A stretch of 45,653 nucleotides of DNA. It comes from Nephromyces sp. MM_2019. Lineage: Eukaryota > Apicomplexa > Aconoidasida > Nephromycida. Shown piece by piece: positions 10,830 to 24,432 of this stretch. Made by a program: the position numbers and the translations under genes. A model generated the notes under the pieces. That model made no database searches, was not told the origin of the DNA, and was given only the letters and a program-made list of their open reading frames with translations. Within the stretch, counting starts at the first letter, position 1, and each line of letters begins with the position of its first letter. The stretch covers positions 1 through 45,653 of the forward strand of contig JADHZB010000616.1 of the NCBI GenBank assembly GCA_015657535.1. Reading direction: 5' to 3'.

Positions 10830-13800
10830 ATGAACAACATAACTTTCGACAAGCTTGACAAATCTTCTGTGCCTCTCAGAAACAATCCAACAAATCTAAA
10901 CTTATTTAATTCAACTTCTCCATTGAACCTTTCTTCCAACAAAGAAAACTCACAAACCCCTACACCCGAAACATATGATACACTTGAATCAACACTTTAT
11001 ATTGAAAAAACTTATGATTCCCCAAATGTTCATGATTTCCAAATTTACTCAGGGAAGAATAACTCCAAGCTCAGAAACAGTATATATCACCAGACGATAA
11101 GATCGAGCCCCAAAACTATAAGCACCTCCCCTTTACGAGTAGCTGATAAAAATACTCCTCAGGCCGTAGGACGTCTTTCATGGAGCCAGAACTTGAGTCA
11201 AATTTACGATAATGACCCATTATACTCAGTTGATGTGGACAACCCAATTAATCAAAACTCATTTTTAGTTATCGAAAATCCCTTAGAGAACCCAAGCATC
11301 CACTCAAACCTAACAACCCCTGATCCTATATTATTTTCAACTACCACAAGCTTAAGCCCTGTATTTTCTTCTATAGGCACTAATAACCATCCTCAACAGC
11401 AGCAATTAGCTTCTGATCTATACCCTACCACAAGCTCTGAGCTAAATTCAGATTATATTCGAAGATCCACATTTAATCTAATAAACTCAGAGATTACTCC
11501 CAATTCTACATTAGATTCTATATACACAAAGGACATAAATGCTTTGAAACTTGATCCAGGCATTATAAGCAACCCAGCATATCCATATCAGCCACTTGCT
11601 ATTGTACAAACATCACGCAAATCGGATACATCAGAAGCTGACACTGAATCTGATGATAAGTTTCAAACTTACGACTCGAACCCCCGCAAGAAACGAAAAA
11701 CAAATTCAACTGATTTAAGTAATAAGAGAGCACCGGCAACATTTAACACAAGAATTGCCCAATCATTTTATCAAAGGAAACTTTTTACCAAATTAAACTT
11801 ATCTAGCCACTCTGACCATAGCACTACAACCAATAATCAAGAAATTCCACTTTTGGTAGATCCAGATCCATATACTATAGAAGATAGCCGAAGAAATAAC
11901 AAATTTCTACCAAGAAGGGGTTTAACTCCAGACATTCAGGACAGAAACTACCAGGCAGAACAAATATTGATACCTAGGTTAAAAGTATCTAACCCAGAAT
12001 TCAGATCTAACAATGATAATGATCTACCAAAAAATTCATCTCATGCCAGCCTTTTGATTAACTCCAACTTACATCACTTAATCGAAGTTAATAGATCATC
12101 TATCAAAGAAGCAAACAACTCGAACTTTCCTTTATCTATTCAACCCCAAGAAGAACATAATATTGACAATCTTAACCCCCTTTATAATTTACGCAATCCA
12201 CGATTCTCTAATGTGTCTCCCTTAAAGCCACCTCTACTCAATCAGATATTTAGCAGCACCCAACGCACGGAAAGTGGTTTTCAGATACCCAATTCAATCC
12301 CCACATTTCCAATAGATGAAATTAGCAGCCACAATTCTAACCTTCACTCAGCATCAGATAAATCAAGCCTCAAGGAACATAATATACCAGATACTGAGTT
12401 TAACACATTCCAATCACAGTTTCATATTAAAGATAAACCTAAATTAAACTTGATATCTTATAATAACGAAATATTACCATCTTCATCATATAGAAAATCA
12501 GAAACATCAAATAATACAAACATTGACTCAAATAACCTGCCACAAGAAATTGAAAAAGTCAACAAACCTAAATACTCTTATTTGGATTTCTCAAAAAAAT
12601 CACCTCTAGTGAATTCTATTACTTTCATCGAATATAATCAAGAAAAATTAATTACAAATAATCCAAATCCTTCAGAAACCACTTCGGAAAGTTCTATCAA
12701 AACTTTTGATGCCACATCTGATCTAACAAATCAGTCTTTAGAAGTTCTAGACTCATCCCATGTAGCAGAAAACCATTCATACCAACCTCTTAACAATCCT
12801 AATAGTAGATCTTCTGAAGATCTCGAACTCCCTTACTTACCACAAACACAAAACCAAACAAACTCCACTGAATCCTTAACACACAAAAACTCAGAGATTA
12901 GAAATTCCTTTAATAGACAACATAAAACTTTTTCATATCAAACAGAGGATATTAGCCTATCACTCGATAAACATTTATTAAGAGCCCACACGGACGCTGA
13001 GGCAATAGATATACCAAATAACAAAAACAAGGAAATCTCATCGGAATCGATTACTAATACCAACTCTTTAGGTCCTATATATGCATCTTCGAGTTTTAGC
13101 ACTAGTGTAAGTACCAATTTGGACTTTCCATCCTTCTCTGACCTTGCTAATCAATCACCAAAGCCTTCTTTAGCACACACTGAGGACGAATCTCAAGCAC
13201 AATTTCTAAGTTATTCCACTCTAAAGCTACCAACACAGTCACTGAAAAACTCTCCCACACAATCTCCATTAAAACCTGTTTCAACACCTCCAATACAGTT
13301 CGATTCTCGACTTTCAACACCTCCAATACAGTTTGATTCTCGACTTTCAACACATCCTCAAACAGATAATTACATCCACTATTTATTACAATTTGATTCA
13401 CAAACAGGAAAAGGATATAATTCACATCCTTTAAATATATCTCCAAATCAACTACTCAACCTCTCCCAGGAACCAAATTCTACATTATATTTATCACAGT
13501 ACAATTCAAATACATTAGAACAGACTACTCCATACTCACCAGTTCAATCTGTAAATCAACCTCCAAATTATTCTTCAGTACAATCTAAAACACCTCCTAT
13601 ACAATCTAATTCACAATCTCCTATAAAATCTCCACTACACATTTATAAATCATCTGATCCACAGTCTTTAGATCAATCTCCTACTAATTCTTTTTCACCA
13701 GTTCATTCTATTATAGACTCTGATTTAAAATCTCACATACAGCATCCACTAAATACTAATTTACCCTCTAATTTACAGCCTTCAACTCATTCCCCTTTTA

Positions 13801-16800
13801 ATTCTTCTTCTCCTTCTTCCACACAATCTTCTATACAATTTGATTTAAAATCTCACGCACATTCTCCAATAGATACTAACTTACCCTGTAATTTACAGCC
13901 TTCAACTTATTGTCCTGCTATTAACCGTTCTCCTTCTTCCACACATTCTTCTATACCATCTGATTTGCAATCTTCTACACTATCTCCACACACACAGCTT
14001 AACTCACAGCCTTCAACTGAACTTACTTTGCACTCCCGGAACCAATCTCAAGCAAACTCCCCAACTAAATTTCCTGCACACCCAAACCCAAGTTTTCCTG
14101 CAAAATTTGCACCTCCGTCTTCAATTCAATCTGGTACACATTCTTTCACACATTTACCAGCACAGTCTGCTGCAAACACTCTTACAGGATCTAACACACA
14201 ACCTTCTACACAGTATCTAGCAACTAAACAAATTATATACGATAAAGCGAACCTACACACAGAAGATTCTCACTCGAGAGATATAGCCAAAGACACACAA
14301 AATCACTCATTACCTGATAACCTAATTAACCTCACCCCTAATAACTCAAACAAAATTATCTTATATGAAACTCAAGAAGGTTTAATAAAACCAATTTCTT
14401 CAAAATATAACGAAAACTTTTTTTATACCACACCTCTGATAAATACACTAAGAAATTCAAACAACCAAACAACCAATGAAATAATAAAACAGTATTGCAC
14501 ATCTGAAACAACTAGTCCCTCTATAGCAAACCCATTATCTCATATTACCACTGAAATTGGCTCTTCAAGCTTTTTGGATACTTCTTCATCCTCTGTAGGT
14601 TTTCTAGACCAACCCGAAACACACACTTCTCTCACACACCAGACCTATAGAACATCGATAACAAATCCACACACTGAATCAATTGATGATCCACAGATTA
14701 GAACAAACCAGATAAGTCCACAGTTTTCACCATTAACACCTACTAGGCCTTCACAAAGATTATCTAATAACTCACTGTTATCATTTGATTTACATACACC
14801 TCCACCACCACCCCCTCCCTCCGTTATTGATAGCCCTTTGAATAATCAATTTGTACTTTCACCAATAACCCTGAGTTTTACACCGTACAGACATATTTCA
14901 ATAAACTTAACACCCCTTAAAACAGACTCCCATACCCCAAATGACCTAAATCAACACACCCAATTCTCATCTTTTAACAGTATATCGCCCCTTGACCATC
15001 AATATTTAAACCTTAGCCTGTCATCCCCATTACAAAACAATCGATTAAGGTCTATTGAGTCCAACTCAGAAAATTTAAGCGAAGACTACTTGAATATACA
15101 ACTACCTATTTCACAAACTCTATCACATAACTACCAAATTACTGTTAACAACTATAAAAGAATTTCACACACATCAGATGATCATTCACCCTTAACATCT
15201 AGATCTACCTTAGAACACAATTTGATTAATGAAACTTACCCATTAATAGAAATATTGAATGAACAAGAAATTACACACACAGGTACCAAGAGAACATATT
15301 AGAACATTGATTATGACAACACACATCCTAGACAATTTATATATACATATATATACACTAGAGCATATAAGGCACTCAGTATCTTTCAAAATTTTTAGTA
15401 ATCAAATTGTGTTTACGCAGAATTAAACACATAGACATCACTCTTGTTTAATATTACCTATTCAAAACCATTTTTCACTCTATTTACTCAGCTACATAAG
15501 TCACATATTCTATCATAACATTATCCTTTATAAGATAAATTGATTTACACTTCAGATATTATTTTTTTCACCTTAATTATTATTTATCAACTAAACCCCT
15601 TTTTTTCAGAAACACACAACCAACTGGAGCATAATCACAACAACTTTTCACCCAGACAGATCAGCCTTGATTTACACTCATCTGTGAACACAACACCACT
15701 TTATCAGCCTGAAAACAATCCCATTTCTAACACTACCTATACAGTGAACGAACACCACACACCTCAATATCAAATACAGGATCGAGCAGCTCAATCAGTT
15801 GACAAAGAACACACACCTAAACAATTCGCTCAAGACCAAACACCTCAACCAACTACACAAGATCAATTACCTGAATTATGCAACCAAATTCAATCTAATT
15901 TTACTGATACATCGAAAACAAATATTCTTTGTGAAATTAGCCCTGTTTTAACAGAAGAGCCAAATGATACACAAAGCTTAAACAATACATTAATTCCCAT
16001 ATTGAATGAAAACAACAAAGTTATAGATTGTCAGAATAACACTGAGAATCAAAGCTCACAGACTATCAACACACACCCTTCCCCTAATACACCCAAGGAC
16101 AGTTTTGAAAACTTTTCAAAATATACAAACAATCTTTTAATCTCGCCAAGAAATCAACAAACTGAAAATCACGATCAATTATCTGATCAGTTTAAAATCA
16201 ATAACAACTTAGTAAGCGTAGCTAACTCACTTACACACTCCAAAGATTCTACAGAAGAATTAATTGAGTCTTCCTCTGGTAAAGTTGAAAAAATTTATAT
16301 AATTTTTTTTAATCTACTTTTTTACACTATAAATATTTATCCATTTACACACCATAATATACATAATTTCTTTCACAGTTAGAACATTACCTCCTGATCT
16401 AACATATCTATTTCCATCTCAATCTCCACCTCAATCTCCGTATCAACCTCCACTTCAATCTTTTGAGTCACCAAACCATATTTATACTATCGACAACAAA
16501 ACCTTTTCCCCCTCAACTCCTATACAAACTTACACATCACAACTTACAAATACTCTTGACTCATCCAACACACCATCAATCCCTAATTCACCAAACCCAA
16601 CGTTAGAACAATCATCATTTGATATTAAATCTTTATATCACACTTCAAAATCACCTGAAGATTGGTTAGGTGATACTTCTAACTCACAAAGCCCTTCACA
16701 TCAACTTATTACAACAAATTATAACTCTGAAAATTTATCTGATATTTCTATACAAACGGGAACTTCATCAGAATTATTACCACAATTTGAATCACCATCT

Positions 16801-17289
16801 AATCCTCTATATAACCATATTAATAATACTAACCAAAACCCTAAAAGCAATTCCTCACGCCTATCAATTGTATCACCTATTGAAGGGCACACATTAAATC
16901 CTTTCCTTTCTCCGAGTAGAAACTATTCTACTGATTTTAACACGCCTCAATCACCACCACACAAACCAAACACACCAACCTACTTTTACCAGTATCAACG
17001 CTCAACCTCATCACAATCCACTACATCTACTTTGCATAATTTTGACCACACATCACATTTAAAAGAATCTAAGAAATCTAAGCTTGATAGTATAGTAGGT
17101 ATTTTTAATTCCTTTTTCAATTTAATAAAAAAACCTACACAATACGCTTTGGAAGGATATCACAATTTGTCTGATATAATAGAAGAAGCAATGGAGTTCA
17201 ATGATACTATCCCCTTTGACACTTTCTTAAATGACCTCGCTTCATCAAATGTAAATTATATAGAGAATTACACTATATTCACACTATGA
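10830..17289 (+). CDS. Giant Ser/Asn/Thr/Pro/Gln-rich disordered protein, in frame with the downstream allantoicase
   Basis: Exon 1 (10830-15282) is 1,484 codons without a stop in very AT-rich DNA, so it is clearly coding. A phase-1 intron (15283-15609, GTACC to TTTTCAG) leads to exon 2 (15610-16278). A second phase-1 intron (16279-16378) leads to exon 3 (from 16379). If exon 3 is unspliced it stops at 17287-17289, giving 2,010 residues. If it is spliced after 17250 it runs into the allantoicase exons, giving 2,378 residues in all. The protein is low-complexity and polar, with few Trp or Cys. It has a nuclear-localisation-like cluster (RKKRKT, then NKR) near residue 285, a PPPPPPP run near residue 1325 and internal repeats. 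The last 70 codons before 17250 are less polar and look helical (SIVGIFNSFFNLI). I recognise no family. Function unknown. Confidence 0.75.
13284..13349 (+). repeat. 11-residue tandem repeat inside the disordered protein
   Basis: Two adjacent 33-bp units (13284-13316 and 13317-13349), nearly identical in DNA, encode TPPIQFDSRLS twice. The near-identity at the DNA level points to recent unit duplication. Confidence 0.9.
13722..13961 (+). repeat. 40-residue imperfect tandem repeat inside the disordered protein
   Basis: Two 120-bp units (13722-13841 and 13842-13961) each start DLKSH, contain TNLP-NLQPST and end with a SPSST-SSI stretch. A third, degenerate start (DLQSS) follows at 13962. The exact 120-bp period keeps the frame. 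Confidence 0.85.
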
Positions 17290-19142
17290 ATTCCTTATTT
17301 ATATGTTAATCTCCCTAGTTTTAAATAAGATATGTGTATGATTTAATTTTTAGATATTTAAATTTACTTTTTATGAATTGCTTATTACCATAATGAAATA
17401 AGTCTCGAATCTTAATTATTATGACAATTTTTAAATGTTTATAATAGTTTAACACGTATTTAATTTGAATGAATATCTTATTATATCACTTTAAATACAT
17501 ATATACAATTATATATTTTAAAATAGATAATATGATAAAAATGAAAATTTTCGTCCTGACACCCATACGTTAAACCTATTTTAAATATTCTACTGATCCT
17601 ACATTTATATTTGGATCACACCTTACACTTTGTTTATACACAATCATAATATTCACATTTTTTTAATTCTTGTTTCCCTTTTCCTCATTCAATGTATTAT
17701 TTGATAAAAATTTCACATAATTTTTACCTCCAAATCATGAACACAAACACTTATATAAATTGAAAATATACACACACAGGTTGGTGGAAGAGTAATCTTT
17801 GCAACTGATCAATGGTTTGCTGCAGCTTATAATTTATTAGAAACTACAGAGCCAGTATTCAAAAAAAATTTTGTCACAGAGTGTGGACAATGGATGGATG
17901 GATGGGAAACACGTAGACGTAGAACACCTTACCATGATTGGTGTATTATTGAATTAGGTTTACCAGGTTATTAGATATTACACATATTAAACCACTTCAA
18001 AAGCTTGTATTATTGACTATGTTGGATCGTGTTGATTGAGTATTGTTATATATATATATAACATAGTCAACATATGAATAAAAACAGAATAATATGATTT
18101 TGAAAGCATCAAAAAAATAACTCTTTCTGAATATTATAAAACCAATATGTAGCTTCAAGATACGTATTAGTATACATCCTGTTGTTACATCATCTATATT
18201 TGACCCACTCATAGAGAAAATCTTTAAAAAGGAATAATAATACTATTTATAGAGTCGTATGTATCATTTTTATTTTATAAATTTAAATCCAATTTGTGAT
18301 TTTGTATAAAATTTAATAGGTAAAATAAAGGGCTTTGATATTGACACCTCTTATTTTACTGGAAATTTCTCACCCAAGGCCTCAGTCCAAGCTTGTTATT
18401 GCCCCGAATTAACTAAAGGTATAAATAACCCTTAACTTGTTCATATGATGAGCTTATATATTTTTCAGAACTTAGAGAAAGGTCGCTACACTTTTCTATT
18501 TACTGAACTCTATGTGTGTATATATTATTTCCTTACATCACATACTCTAAACTTATTTCATATCATTTACACACAGTGATCGAAAATGCTGTGGGCAAGC
18601 AAGATACAAATAATTATGGTACTTGTGCAACAGCCGATGAAATTGATATGGTTGATAAGGCCATTCAAAATCAAACTAATTGGTCTACTTTACTTGAGAT
18701 GTAAATTAACTCAATATTTTTACACATTTTGAATATGTATTAACCAACACTCTAAATAGACTCCCTCTCTTGAACTTGTATTGACTAGGTTGAAATTGAA
18801 AGTTTTTTGTAACTTTTTCAATATCAGAATTGGGGCTAATATTTATTCTACTTTACGTAAACTTAATAAATAATAAATTATATAAATGTATTGATCAGTT
18901 TATGTACACTTTATACTTACATTTCAGGACACCCTTGAAACCGGGTTACCCTGATACTGCTCATAACAAATATGAAATATCTAATAAAAAGCCATTTACA
19001 CATGTGCGCTTGAATATGTTTCCAGGTGAAATTTGCTATACTTCACACTTTATATAATATAAATAACATTGGATTTTATAATATTAGATACGCATTTAAA
19101 CTAAATCTCTACCTTAGTTTTACAGCACAATACTCTTGCTGT

Positions 19143-19191
<49 letters not shown>

Positions 19192-20790
19192 AAGATATTG
19201 AGGTTAAATGCTTTCAATGAGGCTAATCCTATTTCTATTACAATATTATTTGCATATCTATACAAATGATAATATATAAATTTATTTTTTATGTTTGTAC
19301 CCTTTCATCCATTATGTATCTGCCACTTCTGCTTATATATTATGAGTCAATAACTTAAGCTTGACATCCATACCACTTATTATAAAAGAAACAATACATA
19401 TAGATATGTCTAACCTATTATCAAATATCATAATAATCTAATTAAATAAATTATTTTTAACAACAGATGGTGGAATTGCTCGATTTCATGTATATGGTGA
19501 AATTACACGCTCTGCTAATGATTTTAAAGAAGGTGAAGAAGTTGATTTAATTGGCACATATAATGGTGGCCTAACTCTATTATGGAGTAACCAACACTAT
19601 GGACTTCCCAAGCTAATTCTTCTTCCTTCTGAGTCCACCAACATGAAAGATGGATGGGAAACATCAAGGTATTTACAATCTTGACTATATATAACTTACT
19701 AACATAACTCACTTGATTTGTCATAACTTAGCAAATATTAGTAAAAATTACCCAAATCATATTAGAATAAGGCATTTTAATATTCAAAAATTTATATACC
19801 CACATTATTTTTTATTTTTTGCAATTTTTTTTTATAGAGCGTCTAATAGACCTCCTATTATATTCGCTGGAGAAGATGGTAAAGTTTCTAACTTTCATAG
19901 TGAAGAGTGGTGCATAGTGAAGTTAGGTATTCCTGGTAAAATAACCAAATTATGTATTGACACAAGCCATTTCAAAGGAAATTATCCTGAGAGTGCCACT
20001 GTGATGGTTTGTTATTAAAATTCCTTAACACTTATACTCGATCTATTGTTTTCAAATCATTTATCCGACTCAGATAATTTACATAATTAGCAAATACTCT
20101 TGTATCTTCCCCCGGGCCTGATTTACTTTAACCATTACCAATACTTCGAATAACTTTTTTACTTATGAATATAACTATATTTGTGTATATACTCTGATTA
20201 ACGTATATATTAATATCCATTTTTCCCGCCTATTTATAATAATTATCTATAGATATTTATTTTCAATCTTATATTTTTTATTTTCTCTCATCATATTTCT
20301 CACTTTGATACATACAATTACTTAACAGTGTATAAACGACCCAGAAGTAGCAAAGCTCCCTGCACATGAACAACGTTCCTACTTCTTGAAAAATTCGCAA
20401 GAATTGAACTGGACAACAGTCCTTGAGAGGACTAAATTGAAACCACATAATAAGCATTACTTTACCTCTCAGAACTCATCATCTGAAGTTAGTGATTATA
20501 TGAATTTTAGGGGAAATTTAAGTGTTATCTTAATACTTTCCAACATATTTACTATAAAAATTGACATTGTCATATAATATAAATAATAATTTGTGTTTTT
20601 CAATTTAAAATAAATATTTACATTTTATCTTAAGTGAAAATTTAAAATTATGAAACGTAATCTTTCATTTTCCAATTAATCCTAGGAAACTATGCAATAC
20701 GAAGGTAAATGCACACATGTTATGCTCAAATTTTACCCCGATGGAGGTGTGGCACGTTTCCGAGCTTTCGGGAAAGTTGAGATGGAATAG
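17191..20790 (+). CDS. Allantoicase (allantoate amidinohydrolase), nine exons
   Basis: Hydrolyses allantoate to ureidoglycolate and urea in purine breakdown. Exons: up to 17250, then 17780-17966, 18320-18418, 18577-18700, 18928-19025, 19467-19668, 19838-20006, 20329-20487 and 20686-20790 (TAG), with GT-AG introns and every phase kept. Starting at ATG 17191 gives 400 residues, near the usual fungal length. Both allantoicase repeats are present. The first has [34 protein letters not shown] and [10 protein letters not shown]. The second has [22 protein letters not shown] and [10 protein letters not shown]. Each repeat ends with a PDGG-ARF strand. The first exon is open upstream for 270 codons and joins the disordered protein, so the true product may be a large fusion. 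ATG 17191 is the conservative start. A 13-nt alternative exon at 18469 would break the frame and was left out. Confidence 0.93.
19145..19192. repeat. (TA)n microsatellite in an allantoicase intron
   Basis: A nearly pure TA run, interrupted once by CATA, lies in the 441-bp intron 19026-19466, the second largest intron in the allantoicase part. Confidence 0.9.
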
Positions 20791-22436
20791 AGATCAATTA
20801 ATATTAGTAGATTTCTGATATAAACCTACCCAATTATTCCCAACGATCAACAACCTTGAATTAGCAATCATAAAAACCACTATGACTAAATCTAAGGCAA
20901 AAATCGTACTCTTTGTAATCAAGATGAACATAAGTATGAAACATTACAAAACAGAAGTATTAATTATCTTGAATCATAACCAAATCAAAAAGATAAGACC
21001 TGCATTACTACATGTGTACAAGTATTACGAATCACCATATACGTTAATTCAAAAACTGGATCACTTTTATTTGCCATTTTAATATGTACTGTATTATAAT
21101 ATCCCTAACATTATGCGATAAACTATGATTATATAATTTTATAAAAGATAAACATATGTTGACTTTGTAAATAGAAACTTTATTTATTATTATAAAATAA
21201 GAATTAAAACTCGTAGTTCCTTCTCAATTTCTTTTTTTAATACATAGGAACCATTATCTTTCCACTTCAAAAATAATTAATTGAATTAATAATTTTTTAA
21301 AATTTGGCTAGCCAAATGTGTATTTGACTCACTCTACTTTTAAGTATAATAAATTACTGCACCAACTGTAAAGCCCTCAAATAATTTGTATATTTAACAA
21401 CAAACTAGCCAGAGATAAAATTTATTACACAAATTTGCTTATATATAAAATGACTATAACTCCCCCAATCACTTTTATAGCGAAAATGTCTTAAAATTTA
21501 TACCAAAAGGTTATGAGTGAAATAAAAATTTTTATTCTATTATTCCATATTTTTCATGAACCATCTCCATTTCTACCTAATTTAGTATAAGAGAATCACT
21601 AAAAAAATTTGGATTAAAATATTAAGTTTCTGACATAACAAAAATCTAAACGCTGTTGTATAATTATACCTTTGAGAGTTATACCCGTAATCAAATGTGC
21701 TATATTTGTGAAATTATCTCAACTAACATACATAATTGATTACAATAACTACCTAAATCAATTATACAATTTCATTTTCCAATATCCTCAGGAAAGACTG
21801 TAGAATTTATACTTAGCATATTTACCTATTCATTTCTGATTATCTTATTGGACTCTCTTGGATCGATTTTCTGATAGTGATTTAAGTTATTAACATATCT
21901 AACCGAAACAAAATAATTAGGTTTCATAATAAATGAGGAATTAATATTAGCTAATAAATCGTGCTTCTAGAATTATAAAACGATTAATTAAACTAGTCTG
22001 AAACTGAGTTAGGTATAGAACAATAAAAAAGTGTTGAAACGATCACCGGAAATTATTGTTTCTATAGAATTAAGATGTTTTCAAATCACATAATTAGCCT
22101 ATATATATCCAAACAAATATATCACAAAACACCTAAAAAAAAGATAACAAGTTCTATCAATATAGTTGATTCGTATTCATTTATAAAACTCACAATTTTA
22201 ATTTGTATCCAAAATCTATGTAAATAACCCAAGAGAGTAAGTAGCATAAACTTGAAATAGATGATTAATGTTAGTTAATATTTTAAGTTTCTAAACTCGA
22301 ATAAGCCTAGCTATGTTTTGGCACTAGACATCTTTATATATCTTAAGTTTTTACTTTGCATACTGTTCAGTTTTTAAACATATTTTATAAGCGTTAGTAA
22401 TAATTAGATTAGGATGTAAGCACATCAAAATTCCCA
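20791..22436. other. AT-rich spacer, no gene recognised
   Basis: Lies between the allantoicase stop and the HAD hydrolase start. One short open frame (20882-21082) has no recognisable motif and no flanking splice context. I see nothing else. Confidence 0.6.
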
Positions 22437-24432
22437 ATGATTATTTATCAGTTTAAAAGATTGTTTTATCTATTTTGGATAATCAAAATCATAACTTCAT
22501 GTAACCTAGTGATAACATCAAGAATAAACAAATTAGACATCTCGCATCAGCAATCTAATTCGCTAACAGAAATTAGAAATATCCAAAGAATATCTGACAA
22601 TCATCAAATAAACTGTATACATAACCAAAAGATTGGTAGCACCAAAACTTCTAGTACTGCATTAAGTGAGAAATCTTGTGATTCATTCTTATTTCAAGGC
22701 AATCTAAAAAATTTAATTCAATATAAATCGAATTGGTACTACCCATCGCATAGTAAATCAATTAAAAAGCATAAGCCTAACATTTTAAGCTACATTTCAG
22801 CAATACCTAAAGTATCGAAGTTGAGCTGCTATTCAGATGATTTAGATTATCAAAGAAATTCTAAAACCATAAGAGACATTGTTCATAACAACATAATTTC
22901 TCCAATAATGAGTAATGACAACACGAGCTCTACCTTGAGCTATTCTGGCAATGGTAAGCTTAGCGAAGATAATTTTGGTAACAACCAAAGTGAATTCAAA
23001 AATAGAGTCGCGGTTGCTATTGATATCGATGGTGTCCTAGTCTATGGTAGCAAAGCTATAAATGGGGCTAAGGAAGCATTGGGATTACTAAACCAACACA
23101 AGATACCGTTTGTTTTATTGACAAATGCCGGTGGTAAAACTCAGCTGAAGAAGTCAGAGGATTTGTATAACATATTAGGAATTCATGTCGATCCTCGAAA
23201 AATCCAATTATGCCACACACCACTCTCTCATTTGGCAGAAAAATACCAAAATCAACTTGTGTTACTTGTCGGTGGTGGCGACCTCGAAGGAGTTGCTAAG
23301 GAAGTCGGATTTACCGATTTTGTTACTGCTCAACAATATCTACAGCTGAGGCCAGATACCCTCCCATTCCGTAAACATGTAGCTTCAACAAACACACCAA
23401 ATCCGGAATCAGTTACAAATACACATCAAAGCATACACCAAGAGACTGGATCTCCTGATAATGATAAAGAAGGGATGAATAAAAACAAAGTTGCACCTAA
23501 TGACCTTCAAAATATAAAAGCTGCTTTTGTGATGCACGACTCAACAGATTGGCAACTAGACATACAAGTACTGTCAGATGCATTCAGAGAATACAAGAAT
23601 TCACCCGACTTTAAGAATAATTCATCATTTAACAGCCATTCACAAACCTATGACCATAGCCCACTTGTAATTAATAAACAGAATCACTCTGACACACTGG
23701 AGCATATCCCATTTTATGCTACGAATGCTGATTTTATATTTGGTTCAAGTCACTCATTACCTAGATATGCTCAAGGTGCCTTTACTCGAGCCTTTATGCA
23801 TCTTTATGAGCAACTTACTGGCACACCTGTAAATGTAAACTTCTTTGGGAAGCCTCAAGAAATCGTTTATGATTACGCTTACGAATTACTCTGCACGGAA
23901 CAAAAAACAATTGAAGGAAAATCATCTAACGATTCTGGTAATTCACTTATTATGTTTTGCAGTCTTTTATCACTAATGCACATACAACGCAAACTCTTTT
24001 ATATAAATTTTGATGAAGCTCACTTAAGTCTATAATCTAATGAATGAGTACATGGGGCTGTTATACTCAATAATTATTTAACCTGAATGATAGGTCTCAT
24101 CTTGTTTCAATACAAATAATCTTATATAGCTTATCGTATAAACGATTGCAAGATATTTCCAATTTTCTAAGTGTTCTTTTGTAATCTATATGATTTCATT
24201 TCCTTCAGATAAGCAAAGATTTGACTATATCTACGCCATTGGAGATAACCCTGCATCAGATGTACGTGGTGCTAATATGAAAGGTAATCCTTGGGTATCA
24301 CTTTTGGTTAAAACAGGTATATCCAGGGGACCAGGAAACGATAAAGAGGACCCAGCCAAAATTGTGTGCAATAACATTTTAGATGCAGTTAAATACATAA
24401 TTCTAGAAAATAAAATCACAAATAGCAATTAG
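22437..24432 (+). CDS. HAD-superfamily class IIA hydrolase, CECR5/HDHD5/YKR070W type
   Basis: Exon 1 (22437-23937) and exon 2 (24209-24432) join across a 271-bp phase-1 intron to give 574 residues. All HAD motifs are present: motif I IDIDGVLVYG with catalytic D196 and D198, motif II LLTNAGG (T229), the motif III lysine in FFGKP (K472) and motif IV GDNPASD (D513, D518). Motif IV lies wholly in exon 2, so the intron must be removed for activity. The cap and the NADFIFGSSH segment fit the CECR5-like group, which is mitochondrial in several eukaryotes. Yeast YKR070W is about 350 residues. The extra length here is an N-terminal extension of about 190 residues, beginning with a hydrophobic segment (FYLFWIIKIITSC), and an Asn/Ser/His-rich insert between about 305 and 420. 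The natural substrate of this family is not settled. Confidence 0.9.

Noticed and set aside
13147..13446. Minus-strand open frame of 99 codons
   Set aside because: It lies wholly inside the giant + strand exon and mirrors its 33-bp repeat.
18469..18481. A 13-nt exon (AACTTAGAGAAAG) between two plausible splice sites in the allantoicase gene
   Set aside because: Including it puts the next exon out of frame. One intron from 18419 to 18576 keeps the frame directly.
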